The notes under the pieces are model-generated. The model saw only the letters and a program-made list of their open reading frames with translations, was not told where the DNA came from and made no database searches. Both the position numbers and the translations under genes were made by a program. This document shows positions 10,039 through 19,200 of a stretch of 21,532 nucleotides of DNA, piece after piece. This DNA is from Ectocarpus siliculosus (lineage: Eukaryota > Sar > Phaeophyceae > Ectocarpales > Ectocarpaceae). How positions within the stretch are numbered: the stretch's first letter is position 1; each line of letters starts with the position of its first letter. Where the stretch lies: the NCBI GenBank assembly GCA_000310025.1, contig FN649727.1, forward strand, positions 6,421,686 to 6,443,217, given 5' to 3'.

Positions 10039-10045
10039 CATGCAG

Positions 10046-10202
10046 GCGGTTGTGTTTCTCTTCCGATTCGGGCATGACGGGAGCAGCATGGTGGTCACCA
10101 TGGCCGACGCGGAGAGGGTGCTCGACACGGCGAGCAAGACGAGGCTGTGCCGACGGGACCCCGAGTTGCTTCTCGAGATCTTCATGGAGAACTGCGGTGC
10201 TG
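10046..10202 (+). CDS. Exon 1: module 1 beta strands and first helix
   Basis: The exon encodes AVVFLFRFGHDGSSMVVTM, then ADAERVLDTASKTRLCRRDP and ELLLEIFMENCGAG. It aligns with FQF...VVLTITEEDVSNVLEL in module 2 and FTF...LLVMQEDVDFVQRI in module 3. Acceptor is TGCATGCAG after (CTG)8; donor is GTGAGA, phase 1. An ATG at 10040 lies just inside the presumed intron, in frame and at the position matching the module 2 Met, so it is an alternative translation start. Confidence 0.75.
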
Positions 10203-13200
10203 GTGAGAAGCAAGGGAGGGGGGGGGGGGGGGGGGGGCGTGTANNNNNNNNNNNNNNNNNNNNNNNNNNNNNNNNNNNNNNNNNNNNNNNNNNNNNNNNN
10301 NNNNNNNNNNNNNNNNNNNNNNNNNNNNNNNNNNNNNNNNNNNGATGGGGGTGGGGGGGGGGGGGGTCCAGATTTGGAGACAGGGGGTGGATCGAAAACT
10401 TAGGATGGGGACGATGAGAGAGTTATCGCTGGCCTGTGCGCTCGTTGTGGGGTTGACGTTCTCGCTGTCGGTGTTGTAGTGAAATATGACCCGTGATGAC
10501 CTCGAAGACAGGGCTGGCTGCCCAGCCTTTTGTTCTCGCGTGTTGTGTGCTTCGCTGGAGTTGTCGTGAGGAAAGATCCGCCGAACCAACTCCGTGGCCA
10601 AAGGCGGAGAAGCGCCCTTGCCACAAAGGATAACGAGATAGAATCGCCCCTTTTTGTTGGCTCAACCTCAAGTTTGCCGTGTGGGGGCAATCAGGCCTGA
10701 AGGTAACGACGTGCGAGTTTCGGTACGTGGGGTGGGGGAGGCAGCAGTATTATACCTGAGCGCCACCAAACTTTTTTCAGCGATAACTGACACATCTTCT
10801 CGACGCGCACGGTCTTTTATGTGTGCTCCTGGCTGTGGATGCGCGGACGGTGGTGTCGGTGCGTTCGTTGTTGTTGGCGTTGTCCGTTTGTTCCGCAGGC
10901 CCAGAGTCTTCTCCCCGGTCCGTGTGGATGACCAAGGGGGATTTCGATGCTTCCATCCGAGAGCTGGTGCCTGCCAAATGGATCCCGGAAGAGGACAAGC
11001 AACGCCTTAGCCAGGCAAGGGGCAGAGAGAGAGAGAGAGAGCAAGAGGGATACTTTTGGCAAGAATAGATCCTGCTTTGTAGGCCTGTAGACAGGGCATG
11101 TTGTGTTTCCTCCGCAAGTGACATTTTGCAAGAGAGAGAGAGAGAGAGAGGGAGAGAGACTTTCCGCTAGAGTAGAGCGGGATTTGTGGGCGTGTAGACA
11201 CCGTTGTTGTGTGGTGCGGAAGCTATCCCCGACAAATCCCACCTTGCCGGCTTCGTTGCTTTAGCTCTCTGGGTGGGCCCTTCGAGTCTATTTTTGTTGC
11301 TGTGTTTCGCCGGAGGGTCCCCACCAACACGCCCCCGTTTTTTTAAGATCGCGAGAAACCGCCACATACTGCTGCATTTTTTTTTTAAGGCCGATCTTCC
11401 CCTCTGTGGTGTCATTTCATTGTCTTACATGTATTGGACATGTCCTCCTCCTGCCTTGTGGTCTGCAGGTGCTGTCGGCGGTGTTCTACGCGTTCGAAGA
11501 GGCCCCGGGGAAGGGGGTCTGCGTCGCGGAGATCGTGGGTGGCCTCAGCCTGCTTTGCGCGGGCAACAAGAGCTCCAAGCTCGCGGTGAGTAACGACGAC
11601 GCCTTGGGTGTGGTTGATCGTTTTTGTTTGGTTTTTTCTGAGTGTCGGCGCAAGAGGGCCGCAGAAGTCGCGGTACGGTTTTACGCCGGGTAACATGTCG
11701 CATGTATGCGTGTTGTGTCCAATGTCGCTGTTGACCATTGTTGGTCGCCATTATTGCGTATTGTTATTGTTGTTGTGTGTGTGTTTTGGTCCTGCTCGTG
11801 TGAGCGGCCGCTCGTAGTTCTGCCCGAACCACTTGAGCCCGTGGTTTGCGCCTCTTTGTCACGGTGCTTCCTGTGCCCCTTTTGTTACGACTCATGCCGA
11901 TCCTGTTGCTGCTGCGGCCGGCTGGCTGCCTGTGTTGACGCTGCGCCTACTCCTGCTGCTGTGACCCAAACTTGGCTGGTCCGTTCGATTCGATGCTGCG
12001 ATAGTTCGCCTTCCACCTTTTCGCGGTCCACACGGACGAGGGCGGCTGCCTCACGCCGAAGCTTCTGGGAAACTTCCTCGGGTCCTTCGCGACGGTACTG
12101 TGCGCGTGCACGGAGGAGGGGATGGAGATGGCGCCGGAGATGCTCCGCAGCGTCATCTCGACAGCCTCAGAGACGGCTGTGACAAGCTTACTGGGTGAGC
12201 TACACAGCAACTATTACAACTGTTTCGAGTTCATGTTAAGGGCGATGCTTGAATAGGTTTTGTGTTTGTTGGGATGCGGAAGGGATTGTCCTCTCAAAGC
12301 AACATCCATACGGAAAAGGATGCACACATGACGCACACGATGGGGTAGGGGGGTCCTGTTCGAGAAGTACGTTTTTCTTGAAAGCGAGTGGTGTTCTGTT
12401 CTCCTGTTGTTGTTTTTCTGTCGGGCGCCCCTCTTTATTGTCCTCCCCTGGCCGACCCGCTCTGATTCGAATAAACCACGACACGACACACAGACACCCT
12501 CGATGCCGCAACGGAGGCGGAGATATCGTTCGAGGACGTGGGGAACTGGTATAACACGGGCGGTTTTGAAGTGATTCCGTGGCTGGAGCTGTTGGATCTG
12601 CGAAAGTGGTGCGTACGAGGGAGAGAGGGTGGGAGGGGCATCACTTCCCTAACAAGCGCGGAAACATTGTTGACAGCAATCCTGCCCCTTGTGTATTTGG
12701 GTTTTGTCGCCGGAACGGAAGAACTTGGTTGTTATCCGGGGTGGGGTGGCGGTGAAGGTATTCTCGTTCCCCGGAGCCCCCTGATCCTGCTGCTGGTACT
12801 TGCTCTTGCCGTCTACGCACGCGCCTTGGCACCTCGATTCGTTCCAAGTATGTTTCGGTGCTCATCCTGCAGTCGCTTTTTTTCTTGGTTCTGGTTCTGG
12901 CCAATGTCGTACTAGGTGACACAGCTTGTCTTGCTGCTTAACTTGTCTTGATAAAATAGACACAGATGTGAACAGTGTATGCATATGGGCCGTCGCACGC
13001 CATACATCTGCGCAACAGGGGCCATCTGAACTCGCGCAGTGCACGAGTGCGCTGGCCAGCTCAACGATGGTATTGGTTGAAAGATGAGAAAACGACCCTT
13101 CTCCCTCCGCAATTGAGATGTACCGACGTGTTCTGTTTTGTTTTTATTGTCAGGGCGGCCACGACCGGTTTGGAAGGACCCTCGGCCCCAGCGTTGGACA

Positions 13201-16200
13201 AGAGCGGCGACGATGAGACGCAGGCTGCAGCTGCGGTAAGGGTTGCCATGTCGTCGTCCTTGTTGTTGTTGTGGGCGGTATGCTGGAGTCGGCGAAGCGG
13301 GGTAGTTGATGGTGTATTGCTGGTGTTTGTTCGTCTTGCCGCTGCTGCTGTTGCAACTGTTGTTATGGGTGCGATGCTCTCACCCTGTGCGGCGGGGATG
13401 CAAACCACGACGACAGGCCATCTTGTTTGCAGTACAGTGCAAGTACAAGTAGTGCTAACGACTTGGTCGAAAGGGTGGTCTCCATGTCGGAAATGTCATT
13501 TATCGGAACATTCCTTGGCTAGGTGCAGCCCATGCACGGCAACCTGGCTATTCGCCTTACAGCAACCTAGCGCCGAGGCTTGCCGCGGCTTAGGCTTACT
13601 TTACAATGGTAGAGGCTCGGGTCGGTTGGGTTGGGGCTAGGGATAGGGCTGTATCCTAGGTTTGGAGCGCGGTGGAACAAAGTTGTACAGCAGCAGGCAC
13701 CAGTAGTTTCGAAGGGAGGCATTCTTTCATCGGGGCGTTTCTCTCCTCCTCCTTCCCCATCCACCCATCGGCGGTTCCTTGGGCTATATACTGCAACTGC
13801 TGTGGAGGGTTGTATCCTTGTATCCTTGTGGAAGTTCTCACAGGGAAATTCCCGTCAACCATTGCGTTCGACCATGTCGTTTGCACCTCTCCCTGTTTGT
13901 ACGACGGCTTTCTTCTCCATGCCCTTTGACTTGTTGGAGCACTTTGCTGTCTCTTCCCCAACCTTACTTTTATCTCTCTGTCTGGTTCCGCGGCCTCGCA
14001 CTCTGTCGCGTCCTCTCTCGTCTGTGTCTGTCTTGTTGCGTGATCGCGAAAAATCTCTCCAACGTTGCCTCGACCCCCATCACATCTTCATCACGCACGT
14101 CCGCGCTCGTCGATCGGTCGCTCACACGCGCAAGGGCGGGGAGGGAGGGGAGGCAGAGGGGTGGGGGGGGGCGATGGAGGACAACGTGGCGTTCCAGTTT
14201 AGCTTGGGGCCTGCCAAGACCGCGGTAGTGCTTACCATCACAGAAGAGGTGAACGCACGTGTGCAGCGGTGGCGGTGGGATTGTAGACGTGATGGTGGTG
14301 TCAAGACTGGGGCGGGCGCCCATTGAGCGGAGAAACAAACGTTTTGGAAGTAGTGAGACAGCGTGGTCACACGAGATGAACTTGATGCGTGTTTGGAGTA
14401 TGGCACGCTGGTATTCTATTCTAGTGGACGGAGAAACAACAAAACGTTGGTTGTGGTGACGGTGGTGGCGGTAGACCTTGTTCCAACTTTTAACGCGACC
14501 TTCACGTCACGGATTCTTTCTTCAACCATCGCTGGTGCACCACCCCTCCAAAGCAAGACACCCAGCGGACTATACCGCCATAGCCGGAGCAGGACGCTGC
14601 GAACAACGGGGAGAGCCACATCACCACATACGGTAGTACCCTGCACGTAGTTTTCTTCGCCAAGGTTCCGCAGCATATGTAGGTGGTGGGTGTCGCTGAC
14701 TGTGGATGTCGGGCGGTTGTTTTCTCCGTCGAGGTGTTGGTCTGTCTATTGGCCTACATGTGGCACCCTAAATCCAGCCGCTGCCAGTTGCCTCTTTTCA
14801 ATAGTGTAGCGCTCCGGAGGTGCTGAGCGGACGACTTGGACATCCCCCCATGCCAAAGGGTCCCCGTGGATGCACCACACCATACACCGTAGCGACGCTC
14901 GACCTCTTAAACAGTGTCCTGCCGTCATCGCCAAAGTGCACTCATTCTCATTGTGTTGCACGCCACGAACAGCCAGTCCTCTAATAGTGGCGTCAGACGA
15001 CACGCCCCGCACAACATAGCAGGGCCGGCCGCACACGAGACAATATCTTCGGAACGAAGTAGGGGCGACCGCCGAAAACACCGGGGTGCACACCGGCCGA
15101 GAACACCCGATGACACCCCCGCCCAAGCACATTAGCACCACCACAGCAGTATTGCCGTCGTGTAATTCGTTCCAAGCCTTTTTGGATGTAGTGGCGTACC
15201 CTTGTCACGAACGAACTCACTCCACCTTGGGTTTTGTGGCGTGCTTTTTTCGAGTCAACTCTCACCGCCACCGTGTGAACAACGCAAGCAGTAGCACGCT
15301 CTCTCGCCAACCATCAACAAGACGTGTCCACCCACGACGAAAAAAAACAGGACGTATCGAACGTTCTGGAGCTGGCGCAGGGGACCGGTCTCGCCAACAA
15401 GGACCCCGCAGACGTTGCCGCCGCCCTCCTAGCCGCCTCCGAGAACACCAAGGCCAAGAAGGTCAACAAGGCGGCCGGCGGAGGGGGCGTGGCGCGGCGG
15501 GGGATGCTGTCGAAGAACGCGTTCGACCACTGCATCAGAGGCCTTGTGCCGGGGAGGCGGCTTAGCCAGGGGCAGAAGGAGAGGTTCTCGGGACTGCTGT
15601 CGGCAGTCTTCTTCGCCTTCGACTTCGACGGAAGGTCGGTGGGGGCCTGGGCTCTGACGATGGTTTGGTTTTTTCGGTGGGGTTGTTGTTTTTGAGAGGG
15701 TCGGTCGGCGAATTGGCTGATATGGGTCCCCAACAATGCTGATACCAACACCATTAGGAAGACATTCTGGCGTTTCACACACATCCTGGTACGGCGGGGG
15801 ACTTGGGGAGGGGGGAGAGATGGCAGGATGTATTGCATAGCGGTGCAGATAGTTGGGAGTTTTTTTTTTTCTTTCGCGATGTCTTTGCGGCCCGTGTCTT
15901 TCCGCGTTTTGCTCTTCGGCGGAGGTGAGGTGTTGGGGGTTGTGTAAATATGCTCCAGGCAAAAAATCGATCCAAGGTGAACGTGAAGGTGTTGCGGGAT
16001 GATTCGTGCATCATGATTCGTATATCACGGGGCGTCCGAGTTCGAAACGATGCAGTCAGGCCACGCGATGGCAGTGACATCAGCAATGTTGCCCAGTGCA
16101 GTTCCCCGCGGGGTACCATTCTACTAGCATTCCCGTGACAAGCGGCTACTGTTCAAGGTGTCTACCAGGTGGATCAGATACCCGCCCAATCAACCGTACA

Positions 16201-19200
16201 ACCTGCTGGTAGTTTCGAGTAAGACCGTTTTCAACTCCCAGCTCTCCCTCTTGTCTCTCTTACCCACCCTTTTCGTGCAAAGCAGCGCGTCGGCCGATGC
16301 GAGAGACCTGGCGAGCGGTTTCTTCCTGCTGTGCTCGGGCAACAAGAGCGTCAAGCTAGCGAGCGCGTTTCGACTGCTGGACGAGGATGGCGACGACCAG
16401 CTAACCAGGGAGGGAGTCTGGCGGTTTTTGAGGTGGGTGGGGGGGGACTAGGCAGAGGAGATAGCAGGGAGGCTGAGGCAGCATCAAGGAATGGCAGTGT
16501 GGGGAACAGCACGGTCTGCAGATAGATGATGGTAGATAGTTATGTGTTTATTTTTTTCATGACGATGAGGGATGGAGTTTGACATTGTTTCGAGGGGCCC
16601 GGCGGAGGTGGCGTTAGGGGAGGGGTTGCGAGGACGAGTGCAAGTCACAAGTCGAGCAACGTGTGCGCCATGTCATTTTGACACGTTACGCGTCCTGTGT
16701 GTTTTAATACTCGTTGTTGCTGCATGGTCCCGCAGATCACTCCTATCGATCCTGATGGGGTTCAGCGGCGCGTGCCAGGCGAAGTCTCAGGCGAAGGTCG
16801 TAGAGGATGTCGACTCCATCGCCGCCTGGTCGAGCAACCTCATATTTCAGGTTAGTTTGCGCTGCTCTGTCAAGGGATGTACAGTACAAGTCTTGGCTAG
16901 GGTAGGGTAGTTGCGCCTCTCGCGGACTGAACGTGCCATTTAGTCATGGTCGCACTGCTGCTGTCTAGTTTGGCGGCCGCCAGTAGAGAATATCAGCTCC
17001 AGTCGGAGTGTGCCGCGACCGACTATAAGGAGGAGATGCGGCGGCAGAAATTCTGTTAGAGTTTTGCGGTACGAAGCGGTTCACACATGGGAAGGAAGGA
17101 ACGCAACAGCGCGTGTGTAGCTACAGTAGATAGTCGGCGCGTTCCCGTTGGAGAGTGTAGTGTGTCGTTCAGAGAAGCGATGCAACGAATACGGCGGCGG
17201 TGGTTGTGGTGTGAAGATTGCTGTGATACTGCTGTGCATGAGATTCGTGATTTTGTGACGTTGTCCTCTCTTGTCCTCTTGAGCTTGACTACCCTAGACT
17301 CTTTTGATTTTTTTGTTTTGCTCGAAGCGCTGCAACAACCCACACGCCGTGACCCTTGTCTGTACTTACCCCCCTCTTCTCGTCTGCCGCGTTCTGCCCC
17401 ACACACGGTGATGCGCAACACCCGCGGGCGCATGACACACGCAGAGCCCTAACTTGGTGATGCGGGACTCTCTCTCGTTCGACGAACTCGCGGCGTGGTA
17501 CACCCAGGAGGGGTACAAGGTGGCCCCGTGGTTGGAGCTGCTGGATCTCAACAAGTGGGCTGTCGGTGCAACGGGGAACGCCCCAGGTAGCCACGAGAGG
17601 GAAGGGGGGGAGGGATGGTGCATGGAAGGAGAGATTGTGAAGATGGTTGACGCGTGAAGTTGAACGCGTAGCTGCTCTGCGACCTCCTTTTTTTTTTTTT
17701 TATGCCTGCTGTTTTGGTGGTAGGATTTGTTCATGTATTGTTTGTTTATATCGACGGGAGGCAGTGAACACTAGATGGTAGCTCTCACTCGCGGCAGGCT
17801 TGTCTGATCGAGGGTGCTTGATTCCTTGGTGAAGATGTGTATTGCTGTAGATTGGCAAACTCCTCCATGGAATGGGGTGGGGCTGTGGCGAATCTCGATT
17901 GTATCGAACAACGGTGTTGCGGGGGAACCGTTTCGTGTTTTCTTCGTCGATGAGAGACGTGACATGCTGCTGCGTGTCTTGTGACACAACGAGAGATTTT
18001 CGGCTGAAGGCACCAGACGCCTTCGTTTTGATTTCGGCCGGTTGCTGACAGAGAATCAATCAAGCTAACGCACACGTTGCCTAGCCCATATGGATACCCG
18101 AATCAAAGGCCCGGTCACGTTCATGACCACGACCCGTCCCGTCCCGCCAAACCTCGCCCTGACACCACCCCGTTGAACTAACCTCCAAACGCTCCCCGGT
18201 CGACGCAGGGGGCGGGCGAAGCGGTGGCAACGGCCCCCAGATGCGGCAGCACGCGCAGCCGAAGACCATGGTCCCCCCGGGGAAGCCGCTCATTGCGGAG
18301 CCGAAGCCCCCGACCCCGGCGGCGGCGGCAGCGGCGGCGGAGCGGGGAGACAACAACGGCAGCGGGGGGGTGGGGGTGGGAGGCGGCGGCGGGGCCCCCG
18401 CGGCGGTGAACTCCGCCTCTGCAGCGGGGCGGAACGTCGGGAGCGCGGGCGCGGCGGCGGCGGCGCAGGCAGCCGGAGGCGGCGGAGGCGAGGCGGCAGC
18501 CGGGCAGTCGGCCCTTACCGCCTACGGGGCGGCGGCGGGCACGAAAGGAGCGGCGGCGGCGGCGCAAGCGGCGGCGGCGGCGGCGGGCATGAAGGAGAGC
18601 AACGGGTTGAACGAGCGGCCCGCGGGGGGGGAGGGCGCGGGGGAGTTCGATGGGGGTTCTAACCCCACGAGCCAGGTGCTGTTCACGTTCCCGCTCGTGC
18701 CGGACGTGGAGCTGCTTGTGATGCAGGAGGACGTGGACTTCGTCCAGAGGATTGTCGTGGTGAGGGCACGAGAGACGTAGGCTAGGCTAGGCTAGGCTAG
18801 GCTAAGCTAGGGTAGGGTAGGGTAGGGAAGGGAAGGGTAAGGGTGGCCGAGCGTGGTGTTGTGAGTTGCCTTGTACTGGTCGCTTTCGCGATGATCTGAG
18901 TGGGTCTAAGCGTGACGGTTATTTTTATTTTCTTCTTTGCTTCTGGTTGGTTTATCCTGCGTGTGCTCGTGGCCGTGTGCGTCGCCTGCCTGGCTATGTA
19001 CGCTGATGACCTTCAAGTTCAGTCGAAAGCCTAGAGTAAAATAAAGCAAGAGGCGATGTGATTCATCTCCTTCGGTGATGGTCTCATCACACGAAAAATC
19101 ACCTCGATTTCGTTGTGTGTGTTTTTTCCGTTCCTTTTGCGTTTGTTGTCCGGCACGCCTTTGTGCAGTGCTCTTTTGTTTCCCTCCCTTTTTGGTTTGA

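Larger units (their letters stand above)
7278..10045. other. Gene-poor stretch, possibly a long first intron
   Basis: No convincing exon was found on either strand. Long open frames near 7778-8572 (+) and 8188-8565 (-) overlap each other, lack any recognisable pattern and look like chance in GC-rich DNA. A perfect 18-bp tandem duplication lies at 9225-9260. If 7251-7277 is the first exon, this region is intron 1; otherwise it is intergenic and should hold the promoter for a start at 10040. Confidence 0.45.

Noticed and set aside
10182-10601. Minus-strand open frame across the N gap
   Set aside because: It owes its length to undefined bases and C/G runs.
13236-13640. Read-through extension of exon 6 to a stop as the end of a first gene
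   Set aside because: The extension is low in recognisable pattern, a good GTAAGG donor precedes it, and the next module continues in phase. Kept only as an alternative.
13778-13792. TATA-like ggctatatact as a promoter for module 2
   Set aside because: A single AT-rich motif ~390 bases before the Met is weak evidence, and the one-gene model explains the region.
16036-16048. Isolated B-box-like gttcgaaac in an intron as a tRNA gene
   Set aside because: No matching A-box, acceptor stem or cloverleaf arms are present at suitable spacing.
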